A stretch of 17,580 nt of DNA. It comes from DSXH01 sp037446915 (lineage in GTDB: Bacteria; Bacteroidota; Ignavibacteria; Ignavibacteriales; Melioribacteraceae). Below are positions 7,655-13,627 of the stretch, in pieces. The notes under the pieces are model-generated. The model was not told the DNA's origin and did no database searches. It saw only the letters and a program-made list of their open reading frames with translations. Within the stretch, counting starts at the first letter, position 1; each line of letters begins with the position of its first letter. The position numbers were made by a program, and so were the translations under genes. The DNA is taken from positions 1 through 17,580 of the forward strand of contig JBBIHP010000062.1 of assembly GCA_037446915.1 (NCBI GenBank). The letters are read 5' to 3'.

Positions 7655-8641
7655 ATGTTTATTGACTTTGCAAAAATTTATGTAAAAGCGGGTGATGGAG
7701 GCGCAGGTGCTGTTGCATTCAGGCGCGAAAAGTATGTTCCTAAAGGCGGACCCGCCGGTGGTAACGGTGGTAACGGCGGCAATATTATCTTTAAAGCCGA
7801 TTCTAATTTAAATACATTACTCGATTTTAGGTACCAGAAAAAATATATTGCTCAGAATGGAGAACGGGGCGGCTCATCATTAAAAGATGGTAAGACAGGT
7901 AAAGATATTATTATTAAAGTTCCGGTCGGTACATTAATAAAAGATGCCGATTCGGAAGAAATAATTTTTGATCTAAATTCTGATGGAAAAGAATTTGTTG
8001 CCGCAAAAGGAGGTAAGGGAGGCAAAGGAAATAGTAATTTTGCAACACCGACAAATCAAACACCGCGCTATGCTGAACCGGGTAAACCGGGACATGAACT
8101 GAATGTAGTTCTTGAGCTTAAGTTGATTGCCGATGTTGGATTGGTTGGATTTCCAAATGCAGGTAAGTCCACATTAATTTCTGTTATTTCGGAGGCGAAA
8201 CCGAAAATTGCGGATTATCCATTCACCACTCTCGAACCAAACCTTGGTATTGTCCGTTACAAAGACTTCCAGAGCATAATTGTTGCCGATATACCAGGTA
8301 TTATTGAAGGAGCGCATCAAGGTAAAGGACTTGGTCTTAAATTTTTGCGCCACATTGAACGTACAAAAATTCTTTTATTAATGATTGATTTAACAAGTGA
8401 AAATTATCAGGGTGATTACGATACTCTGATTAATGAACTCAACCAGTATTCAAAAGTATTAAGCAAGAAAAAGAAGATTCTGGGATTCTCTAAAGCCGAT
8501 CTTGTTGATAAAACAACCCTTGATAAAATCCGTAAGAAAAAAATAAAAGGTTATAAGGGACCTGTTCTTGTTTTTTCATCTGCTAATAGATTTGGAATAA
8601 ATGAACTATTGGATCTGTTATGGGAACAACTTCAAGACTAA
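7655..8641 (+). CDS. obg: Obg/CgtA family ribosome-associated GTPase
   Basis: A 328-residue cytoplasmic GTPase that, by family knowledge, binds the 50S subunit late in its assembly and links GTP or ppGpp levels to growth. Residues 1-158 are the glycine-rich Obg fold (KAGDGGAGAV, PKGGPAGGNGGNGGN, KGGKGGKGNSNF). The G domain follows: G1 GFPNAGKST (165-173), G2 YPFTTLEPNLG (Thr191/192), G3 DIPG (212-215) with the IEGAHQGKGLG switch II, G4 SKAD (279-282) and G5 SSA (308-310). G4 has Ser in place of the usual Asn of NKxD, a variant also seen in other Obg proteins of this phylum. The variable C-terminal OCT domain of longer Obg proteins is absent. There is no clear SD site, so translation probably depends on the gene 6 bases upstream. 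The last 22 bases overlap the permease gene. Confidence 0.97.
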   Translation: MFIDFAKIYVKAGDGGAGAVAFRREKYVPKGGPAGGNGGNGGNIIFKADSNLNTLLDFRYQKKYIAQNGERGGSSLKDGKTGKDIIIKVPVGTLIKDADSEEIIFDLNSDGKEFVAAKGGKGGKGNSNFATPTNQTPRYAEPGKPGHELNVVLELKLIADVGLVGFPNAGKSTLISVISEAKPKIADYPFTTLEPNLGIVRYKDFQSIIVADIPGIIEGAHQGKGLGLKFLRHIERTKILLLMIDLTSENYQGDYDTLINELNQYSKVLSKKKKILGFSKADLVDKTTLDKIRKKKIKGYKGPVLVFSSANRFGINELLDLLWEQLQD

Positions 8642-9630
8642 CTCCAATAGGTTTTGTTATCAGGTTGATTATTTTTTTATTGGTTGCAATTATCGTTGCA
8701 ATTGTATCTCTCTTAGTTGGTCCAGTAAGTATTAGTCCCGCCGAATTTTTTGCAGCACTTTTTTCTAGTGATAGTTCAAATACCGTTTCGCAGATTTTGT
8801 TTGAGATAAGGTTACCTCGTATTCTATACGGATTTGCAGTGGGAGGAGGTTTATCATTAGCCGGTGCGGTTTTTCAGGCAATGTTAATGAATCCTCTTGC
8901 AGAGCCATACATCCTTGGAATTTCCAGCGGCGGAACTTTTGGTGCTGTGCTTTCATTTCTTATTGGTGCTTCATTTCTTGGAACTCAAGCATTCGCTTTT
9001 TTAGGTGCAGTTTCAGTTATGGTAATTGTTTTTTTACTTGGAAAAAGATTCGGGGAGTTAGAGCCAAATGTTCTTTTGCTATCGGGTGTTATGGTAGGGG
9101 CTTTTTTTTCTGCTGCTATTCTACTTATGATGAGTCTTCTAAACGATTCGCTTCGAACCGCACTATTCTGGTTGATCGGGAATTTGTCGCTTGCTGATAA
9201 AAGTAATCTGCTTCCTGTATTATCAATTACATTTATTATTGCTTTTATACTGATTATGATCTCCGATAAATTTAACTTAATTAGTCTTGGTTCCGAATTT
9301 GCAAAACAGGTTGGTCTTAATACAACTAAAATCAAAAATCTAACTTATATTCTTACAAGTATAATGATCGGAACTCTGGTTTCGGTAAGCGGAATTATTG
9401 GATTTGTCGGGCTATTAATTCCTCACGTTTGCCGTATGATTTTTGGAACTGATAACCGGATTATTTTTCCGGCATCTTTTTTTATCGGGGGATCATATTT
9501 GATTATTGCCGATACAATTGCAAGAATTATTATTTCGCCGGCAGAATTACCCGTGGGAGCAATAACTGCGCTAATTGGGGCACCAATATTTATTTACTTG
9601 CTTAGACGAAGATTTAAAATAATTTTTTAG
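8620..9630 (+). CDS. FecCD/BtuC-type ABC transporter permease (iron-siderophore or cobalamin)
   Basis: A 336-residue inner-membrane protein with about ten hydrophobic segments. Family motifs are clear: RLPRIL, GLSLAGAVFQAMLMNPLAEP, ILGISSGGTFGA, GFVGLLIPHVCRM and the C-terminal PAELPVGAITALIGAPIFIYLLRR. The family forms the channel of importers for ferric siderophores, haem or vitamin B12 and needs a cytoplasmic ATPase and a binding protein. Neither partner is nearby: obg is upstream (22-bp overlap, different frame) and an M48 protease downstream. The substrate cannot be read from the sequence. The ATG at 8620 lies inside obg with only a weak GGA upstream, fitting translational coupling. No later start would keep the first membrane segment intact. 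Confidence 0.93.
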   Translation: MGTTSRLTPIGFVIRLIIFLLVAIIVAIVSLLVGPVSISPAEFFAALFSSDSSNTVSQILFEIRLPRILYGFAVGGGLSLAGAVFQAMLMNPLAEPYILGISSGGTFGAVLSFLIGASFLGTQAFAFLGAVSVMVIVFLLGKRFGELEPNVLLLSGVMVGAFFSAAILLMMSLLNDSLRTALFWLIGNLSLADKSNLLPVLSITFIIAFILIMISDKFNLISLGSEFAKQVGLNTTKIKNLTYILTSIMIGTLVSVSGIIGFVGLLIPHVCRMIFGTDNRIIFPASFFIGGSYLIIADTIARIIISPAELPVGAITALIGAPIFIYLLRRRFKIIF

Positions 9631-9639
9631 GAGGATGAT

Positions 9640-10470
9640 ATGAAAATAAAAAAACTTAAGAAATATTTGATAGGAATCCTAATTATTACTGCCTGTTCAA
9701 CAGGTATTAATATCTTTTCCGATTCAGATGAAATTTCGATGGGTAAACAGTTCGATCAGGAGATAAGAAACAACACAAAGGAATATCCAATTTATAAAGG
9801 CGACCCAAATGTTAGAGAGTATATTGATAAGAATATTTTTCAGGAAGTATTAAAATCACCTGAGATTAAAAAATCCGCTGTGTATCCGTATAAGATGGAA
9901 ATAATACAGAACGATACAATGCTTAATGCATTCGCAGTTCCCGGCGGTTACGTTTATATTTATACGGGAATCCTTAAGTATCTCGATTCTGAAGCAGCAC
10001 TTGCAGGTGTAATAGGACACGAAATTGCTCATGTTGAAAGACGCCATGCAACTCAGCGAATTACAAAAGCATACGGCATTCAAATTATTTTGAGTATTGC
10101 TTTGGGGAATAATCCTTCGCAGGTAGCTGAAATAGTTGCAAATCTCTTTGGTGGTTTAGCGCTCCTTGCAAACAGCCGTGCTAATGAAGATGAGAGCGAT
10201 GATTATTCAATCAAGTATTTGCAAAGTACTCGATTCTATCCGGGCAGCGTTAAATTCTTTTTCGAAAAATTAAGGGATGATGGAAAAGTATCTAAAGGTG
10301 GTCAGGGTATTGCCACATTTTTATCAACACATCCGGATCCGATAGCACGAATCAATTCAACCGATCAGCGGCTTATGGCACTTAGTATTCCTTTAAAAAC
10401 TTACAAAGAATCCGGACAGGGGATATTTAAGGAAGAATACCAGAAATTCATTAAAAATAAGCTGAAATAG
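9640..10470 (+). CDS. M48 family zinc metalloprotease, predicted lipoprotein (BepA/LoiP-like)
   Basis: A 276-residue periplasmic protease. The N-terminus is a lipoprotein signal: KKLKK, hydrophobic IGILII, then ITAC with the lipidated Cys19. The catalytic motif is HEIAH (127-131: zinc ligands His127 and His131, base Glu128). The third ligand is probably Glu183 in SRANEDESDD, matching the family ExxAD/ExxSD motif. The LNAFAVPGGYVYIYTGIL stretch just before HEIAH and STHPDPIARI (229-238) are standard for BepA/LoiP-type M48 proteins, which in E. coli handle outer-membrane protein quality control. No TPR domain is attached, so it is shorter than BepA. GGAGG overlaps the permease stop, 7 bases before the ATG, so it is the last gene of that unit. 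The link with permease and obg is probably only operon sharing. Confidence 0.92.
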   Translation: MKIKKLKKYLIGILIITACSTGINIFSDSDEISMGKQFDQEIRNNTKEYPIYKGDPNVREYIDKNIFQEVLKSPEIKKSAVYPYKMEIIQNDTMLNAFAVPGGYVYIYTGILKYLDSEAALAGVIGHEIAHVERRHATQRITKAYGIQIILSIALGNNPSQVAEIVANLFGGLALLANSRANEDESDDYSIKYLQSTRFYPGSVKFFFEKLRDDGKVSKGGQGIATFLSTHPDPIARINSTDQRLMALSIPLKTYKESGQGIFKEEYQKFIKNKLK

Positions 10471-10497
10471 ACCTGTTGTAACTTAAAATTGGTTTAA

Positions 10498-10522
10498 GCG
10501 ATTACTTGATGTTTCAAATCGC
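10498..10522 (+). terminator. Possible weak terminator after the M48 gene
   Basis: GCGAT (10498-10502) pairs with ATCGC (10518-10522), and inside it TTGA (10506-10509) pairs with TCAA (10514-10517), leaving a three-base bulge. CTCTTT follows. It overlaps the candidate promoter of the tRNA-secG unit, so only one of the two readings may be real. Confidence 0.35.
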
Positions 10523-10536
10523 TCTCTTTATATTTG
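10506..10536 (+). promoter_or_regulatory. Bacteroidota-type promoter for tRNA-Met and secG
   Basis: TTG (10506-10508), a 20-base spacer and TATATTTG (10529-10536) match the Bacteroidota -33/-7 consensus (TTG and TAnnTTTG). Spacer length is the same as in the rpsU promoter of this window. The start of transcription should fall near 10543, about 45 bases ahead of the tRNA. Confidence 0.5.
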
Positions 10537-10538
10537 AT

Positions 10539-10580
10539 GCCCGACTTTAGGAAATTTCCTGAAAATCGGGCAATATTTTT
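10539..10580 (+). terminator. Hairpin with T-rich tail just ahead of the tRNA
   Basis: GCCCGA (10539-10544) pairs with TCGGGC (10566-10571), with an inner TTTAGGA/TCCT-AAA stem and an AATT loop, followed by AATATTTTT. It may end the M48 transcript. Because a candidate promoter lies just upstream, it could instead be part of the tRNA precursor leader. Confidence 0.5.
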
Positions 10581-10586
10581 AATTAT

Positions 10587-10660
10587 GGCGAGGTAGCTCA
10601 GTAGGTTAGAGCAGTGGAATCATAATCCACGTGTCGGGGGTTCGAATCCCTCCCTCGCTA
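10587..10660 (+). tRNA. tRNA with CAT anticodon (probably elongator tRNA-Met)
   Basis: The 74-base cloverleaf is complete. The acceptor stem GGCGAGG (10587-10593) pairs with CCTCGCT (10653-10659), with a G-T top pair and A73. The D arm is GCTC/GAGC. The anticodon stem GTGGA/TCCAC holds the loop ATCATAA, with CAT at 10621-10623. The T arm is GGGGG/CCCTC around TTCGAAT. CCA is not encoded. The anticodon could also belong to tRNA-Ile2, read as AUA after lysidine modification. The G-T top pair is unlike an initiator, whose 1-72 pair is mismatched in another way, and an elongator Met fits best. Confidence 0.93.
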
Positions 10661-10680
10661 CATTCTTTTTGGAGTTAAAT

Positions 10681-11022
10681 ATGTACACATTATTAATTAC
10701 TGTTTCTATAATCATTTCAATTATACTGGTTATTGTTGTTTTACTGCAATCGAGTAAAGGTGGCGGACTCGCCGGTTCATTTGGCGGTGCAGGGCAATTC
10801 GGAACTGTTTTTGGTACAAGAAGAACTGCAGACTTTTTGAGTAAAGCAACGTGGTGGCTTGGCGGAGCTTTATTGGTCTTGGCAATTGTAATAAATCTCT
10901 TCTTCTTACCGGGACAAACTTCCGTTGAACAGAGAGAAAGCATTATTCAAAGAGATAGACAAGTTGTTCCTACTGCTCCGGCATTACCTCAGCAGCAATC
11001 AACTCAACCTTCACAGAAATAA
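10681..11022 (+). CDS. secG: Preprotein translocase subunit SecG
   Basis: A 113-residue inner-membrane component of the SecYEG channel. Two membrane helices are visible, at about 3-22 (LLITVSIIISIILVIVVLLQ) and 57-77 (WWLGGALLVLAIVINLFFL). They are joined by the typical cytoplasmic loop SSKGGGLAGSFGGAG, then FGTRRTADFLSKAT. The C-terminal tail is polar with Gln and Pro (QQQSTQPSQK), as in many SecG. The start is ATG 10681, with GGAG (10671-10674) 6 bases before it; an upstream TTG at 10669 would add four residues but lacks that spacing. It begins 20 bases after the tRNA with no terminator between, so the two are probably co-transcribed. Confidence 0.95.
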   Translation: MYTLLITVSIIISIILVIVVLLQSSKGGGLAGSFGGAGQFGTVFGTRRTADFLSKATWWLGGALLVLAIVINLFFLPGQTSVEQRESIIQRDRQVVPTAPALPQQQSTQPSQK

Positions 11023-11035
11023 GTTTATTTTTTCA

Positions 11036-11061
11036 ATAACCTCTTCTTATGAAGAGGTTAT
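11036..11061 (+). terminator. Hairpin after secG
   Basis: A perfect 11-bp stem (11036-11046 with 11051-11061, loop TTAT) lies 14 bases after secG. The downstream side is only moderately T-rich (GATATTTATG), so termination may be partial. Confidence 0.55.
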
Positions 11062-11111
11062 GATATTTATGACTTGTTTCTTATCCATATTATATAACTG
11101 GTGGTGATCAA

Positions 11112-11954
11112 ATGGCAAAATCAATTAAGGTACAAAAAGCGTATAAGAATCTCGATTTCTTAAATTCAGCAGATGCAAGGACTATTAGAATTTTATCTGA
11201 GTATTACGAACCGAAGGCACGGTTCCAAAAAAATAATATTGTTGATACAATTGTATTTTTCGGATCGGCGAGAATAATCTCCCGTAAAGATGCGTTAAAG
11301 TTAGTTGAGAAAGCTCAAAAGGATAATTCCAGATCATCGGAATTAAATTTTGACAGAGCTGTTAAACAACTTGAAATGTCTAAGTATTATGAAGATGCTG
11401 TAAAACTTTCCAAGAAACTTACACTTTGGTCTAAATCAGTAAGTCAGGAAAAAAACCGTTTTATTATTTGCAGCGGCGGCGGTCCGGGTATTATGGAAGC
11501 TGCTAATAAAGGAGCTAAACTTGCCGGTGGTCACTCCATCGGTCTTAATATTAGTATTCCATACGAACAGTTTGTAAACAACTATGTAGATCCTGAACTT
11601 GCATTCGAGTTTCATTACTTTTTTATGAGAAAACTCTGGTTTATTTACCTTGCAAAAGCTCTTATAGTATTTCCGGGCGGATTCGGTACAATGGATGAAT
11701 TGATGGAAGTACTTACACTTGTTCAAACAAAAAAAATAACCAAGAAGATGAAAGTTATAATGTATGATGAAAGCTACTGGAAAGAAGTAATTAATTTTGA
11801 TGCTTTGATTGAACATGGTACTATCAGTAAAGAAGATATGAAGCTGTTTAATTTCAGCAATACAATAGATGATGCTTTCGATAAAATAACCCAACACTTT
11901 AAAAAATATTTTTTGAATAAAAATAATAATGGCACAAAAAAACCCCGTCGTTAG
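11112..11954 (+). CDS. LOG family (TIGR00730-type) nucleotide 5'-monophosphate phosphoribohydrolase
   Basis: A 280-residue cytoplasmic Rossmann-fold protein. The two family signatures are present: GGGPGIMEAANKGA (122-135) and PGGFGTMDELMEV (188-200). FFGSAR (49-54) starts the first strand and MRK (172-174) supplies the conserved Arg. By family knowledge these enzymes release the base from nucleoside monophosphates; the plant LONELY GUY members activate cytokinins, and bacterial ones act in nucleotide salvage. A charged helical segment at 58-112 separates the first strand from the GGGPG motif, making it longer than the ~190-residue short LOG proteins. The ATG is preceded by GGTGGTGAT. The last residues (KKPRR) are encoded by the left arm of the terminator. 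The physiological substrate is not known from sequence. Confidence 0.9.
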   Translation: MAKSIKVQKAYKNLDFLNSADARTIRILSEYYEPKARFQKNNIVDTIVFFGSARIISRKDALKLVEKAQKDNSRSSELNFDRAVKQLEMSKYYEDAVKLSKKLTLWSKSVSQEKNRFIICSGGGPGIMEAANKGAKLAGGHSIGLNISIPYEQFVNNYVDPELAFEFHYFFMRKLWFIYLAKALIVFPGGFGTMDELMEVLTLVQTKKITKKMKVIMYDESYWKEVINFDALIEHGTISKEDMKLFNFSNTIDDAFDKITQHFKKYFLNKNNNGTKKPRR

Positions 11955-11967
11955 AACGGGGTTTTTT
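11936..11967. terminator. Bidirectional terminator shared by the LOG gene and rpsU
   Basis: A GC-rich stem, CCCCGT (11943-11948) with ACGGGG (11956-11961), is flanked by an A-run on the left and six T residues on the right, so it works on both strands. The LOG stop codon (11952-11954) sits in the loop. rpsU ends three bases to the right. Confidence 0.92.
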
Positions 11968-11969
11968 GA

Positions 11970-12173
11970 TTAAGCTTTCCTGTCTTTCAAAGCTTGTTCA
12001 CGCGATGCTCTCCGTCTTGCCTTTATTAAATCCATTCTTTTTTCAATTGACGGTTTAACAAAGAAAGTTCTCTTCTTGAACTCTTTAAGAATTCCGGAAC
12101 GCTCGTATTTTTTCTTAAAACGCTTAAGCGCCTTATCAATATTCTCGTTCTCTTGAACGGTAATACCTACCAC
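11970..12173 (-). CDS. rpsU: 30S ribosomal protein S21 (bS21)
   Basis: A 67-residue, very basic ribosomal protein near the mRNA exit region of the 30S subunit, helping pairing between mRNA and 16S rRNA. It has the standard family layout: VGITVQENENIDKALKRFKK, then YERSGILKEFKKRTFFVKPS, then a basic C-terminal helix (KRMDLIKARRRASREQ). The start is GTG at 12173, with AGGTGA 6 bases upstream on the minus strand. It follows the universal stress gene, but a separate promoter is visible in the gap, so it can be transcribed on its own. It ends at the shared bidirectional terminator. Confidence 0.96.
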   Translation of the reverse strand: MVGITVQENENIDKALKRFKKKYERSGILKEFKKRTFFVKPSIEKRMDLIKARRRASREQALKDRKA

Positions 12174-12214
12174 TTACTATCACCTACCTTTATTGTTATT
12201 AAAATTTAGCGCAC

Positions 12215-12246
12215 CAAACCTAATGAATTGGACGAAAATAGTCAAA
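12215..12246 (-). promoter_or_regulatory. Bacteroidota-type promoter for rpsU
   Basis: On the minus strand TTTG (12246-12243), a 20-base spacer and TAGGTTTG (12222-12215) give a full match to the Bacteroidota TTTG/TAnnTTTG promoter. It lies in the gap between the usp stop and the rpsU GTG, leaving a leader of about 35 bases. Confidence 0.55.
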
Positions 12247-12252
12247 CCTTAC

Positions 12253-12708
12253 TTAATCCTCTTCTTTTGGGGAAATCACTAAAACCGGGCATTTTGAGAA
12301 TCGTATCACCTTTTCTGCAACACTACCCATAAGTGTATGAAGTATTCCGGTTCTACCGTGGGTTGCTATTATTATAATATCCGAATTAATCTCTTTAGCA
12401 TATTTAACAATTTCCTCGTAATCATTTCCTGTTCTAAAAACTTCGGTGACAAGGATTCCCGAATCTTCTTTCAAAAAAGAAGCAGCCTCGGATAATTTTT
12501 TTCTTGCATCAATCTCAAGTCCGGCAACTATTTCTTCTTCGGTTAATCCGGAGTTATTAGCAGATAATAACGGAGGGGATTTCTCCATAACATGTATAAT
12601 GTGAATTTCGGAATCCATTCTTTCAGCTAAATCTCTTGCATACTCAAATGCCGAATAGGAGATCTTGCTGAAATCGGTAGGGACTAAAATTATTTTTATA
12701 TCAAACAT
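12253..12708 (-). CDS. Universal stress protein, UspA family
   Basis: A 151-residue cytoplasmic protein with one Usp domain. The N-terminus KIILVPTDFS gives the first strand and the conserved Asp12. The ATP-binding stretch is ATHG (115-118), nine residues, then GS (128-129) and VAEKVIRFSKCPVLVIS. This matches the family G-x2-G-x9-G(S/T) pattern with the first Gly replaced by Ala, a common variant, so ATP binding is likely. It starts 20 bases after the anti-sigma gene, so it probably belongs to the same stress-response transcript. No strong SD precedes the ATG. Confidence 0.94.
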   Translation of the reverse strand: MFDIKIILVPTDFSKISYSAFEYARDLAERMDSEIHIIHVMEKSPPLLSANNSGLTEEEIVAGLEIDARKKLSEAASFLKEDSGILVTEVFRTGNDYEEIVKYAKEINSDIIIIATHGRTGILHTLMGSVAEKVIRFSKCPVLVISPKEED

Positions 12709-12728
12709 ATATTTGCAGGAATTTAATT

Positions 12729-12986
12729 TCAGTTGCGGGATGAAGTCTTGTCTTTGAAGGATGAATCAATAATACAAAAAAGTTGCTGTTTAATTTTTGT
12801 TACTAAATGATCCGGTGCATTTGCTCTGCAACATCGTTTCTTAAGGAGCTCTTTAATTCTGGTCTGCCTCATATATTCCGTTTTAATTACGGAATTCTCA
12901 TCGATTAACGATTTAATTCTGCAAATAATCGAATGATCTTTCAATTCATTATCAATAAAGGATGTTATTTCTTCGAATGTTTCCAT
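12729..12986 (-). CDS. Putative anti-sigma factor, RsrA/ChrR-like, without the usual zinc ligands
   Basis: An 85-residue protein coupled to the sigma gene by a TAATG stop/start overlap. The layout resembles small zinc-binding anti-sigma (ZAS) factors: FIDNEL (10-15) in place of FLDGEL, IKSLIDENSVIKTEY (24-38) in place of the helix carrying HxxxCxxC, then KKRCCRANAPDHLVTKI (49-65), which matches the RCC-APESLRxRI end of the family. The expected zinc ligands are replaced by Leu27, Asn31 and Ile34, and no N-terminal Cys is present. Cys22, Cys52, Cys53 and Cys71 remain, so a zinc-free or thiol-based mode is possible. By position it should bind and hold the sigma factor. The alignment is from memory of the family, so the function is an inference; an unrelated sigma-associated protein is the alternative. 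Confidence 0.65.
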   Translation of the reverse strand: METFEEITSFIDNELKDHSIICRIKSLIDENSVIKTEYMRQTRIKELLKKRCCRANAPDHLVTKIKQQLFCIIDSSFKDKTSSRN

Positions 12987-13591
12987 TACTTTTTTGAATT
13001 GCCGCTGTTTATAAAACCTTTCTCTTTAGCATAATCGTAAAGTTGTGAATAGAGCATTTTTCTTGCACGGTGTAATCTGGATCTTACTGTTCCAACCGGT
13101 ATATCAACAAAGTCTGCTATTTCGTCGTATGTAAATCCTTCTATATCACTTAAAATAATCACTGTTCTAAAATCCTCGGGTAATTCTGTAATTGCTTTTG
13201 AAATTTCGTCATCTAATAAATTGCTGAAGACATCCTGTTCATAATGCTTGGACTCAACTTCATCGGATTTAATATTCTCGTAAAAATTCTGAACATCTTC
13301 ATAATCAACCTTATTCGGTTCTTTAACCTGTTTCCTGTAATCATTGATAAATGAGTTCTTCATTATCCTAAACAACCAGGCTTTACAATTAGTGCCCTTT
13401 TCAAATTTATCGAAGAAACGGAATGCTTTAAGATATGTTTCCTGAACAAGGTCGTCTGCATCATCTTCATCACCTGTCATTTTTAATGCAAAGTTATATA
13501 GTGCATCCATATGAGGGATTGCCTCTTTTTCAAACTCTTCATAGAGCTCTTTTAATTTAATGTTGGATGCAGAGAATTTAGTCAATTCCAT
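12986..13591 (-). CDS. ECF sigma factor, SigR/SigH-like (RpoE family)
   Basis: A 201-residue alternative sigma factor. Region 2 spans about residues 25-90: PHMDALYNFALKMTG, DADDLVQETYLKAFRFFDKF and GTNCKAWLFRIMKNSFINDYRK. These are the hallmarks of the ECF group containing Streptomyces SigR and mycobacterial SigH, which controls thiol-oxidative stress genes. Region 4 is at about 126-185: LPEDFRTVIILSDIEGFTYD, EIADFVDIPVGTVRSRLHRARKML, with a helix-turn-helix that reads the -35 element. A linker rich in Glu, Asp and Asn separates them. It is followed without a gap by its likely anti-sigma factor and then by a Usp gene. No GGAAT-type autoregulated promoter is visible upstream. The M14 gene ends 36 bases before it on the same strand. 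Confidence 0.95.
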   Translation of the reverse strand: MELTKFSASNIKLKELYEEFEKEAIPHMDALYNFALKMTGDEDDADDLVQETYLKAFRFFDKFEKGTNCKAWLFRIMKNSFINDYRKQVKEPNKVDYEDVQNFYENIKSDEVESKHYEQDVFSNLLDDEISKAITELPEDFRTVIILSDIEGFTYDEIADFVDIPVGTVRSRLHRARKMLYSQLYDYAKEKGFINSGNSKK

Positions 13592-13627
13592 ATAACCATT
13601 TTAGGTGATTAATTCATTGCTCTAAAA

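Noticed and set aside
10620..10943. 107-residue minus-strand ORF across the tRNA and secG
   Set aside because: Its end is the antisense of a tRNA (the EGFEPPTRG-type artefact commonly seen in tRNA antisense translations) and the rest is opposite secG.
10925..11107. 60-residue plus-strand ORF between secG and the LOG gene
   Set aside because: It overlaps secG in another frame, runs through the hairpin and has no RBS.
11436..11897. 153-residue minus-strand ORF inside the LOG gene
   Set aside because: It lies fully opposite a strongly supported gene, has no RBS, and its composition is that expected from the antisense of AT-rich coding sequence.
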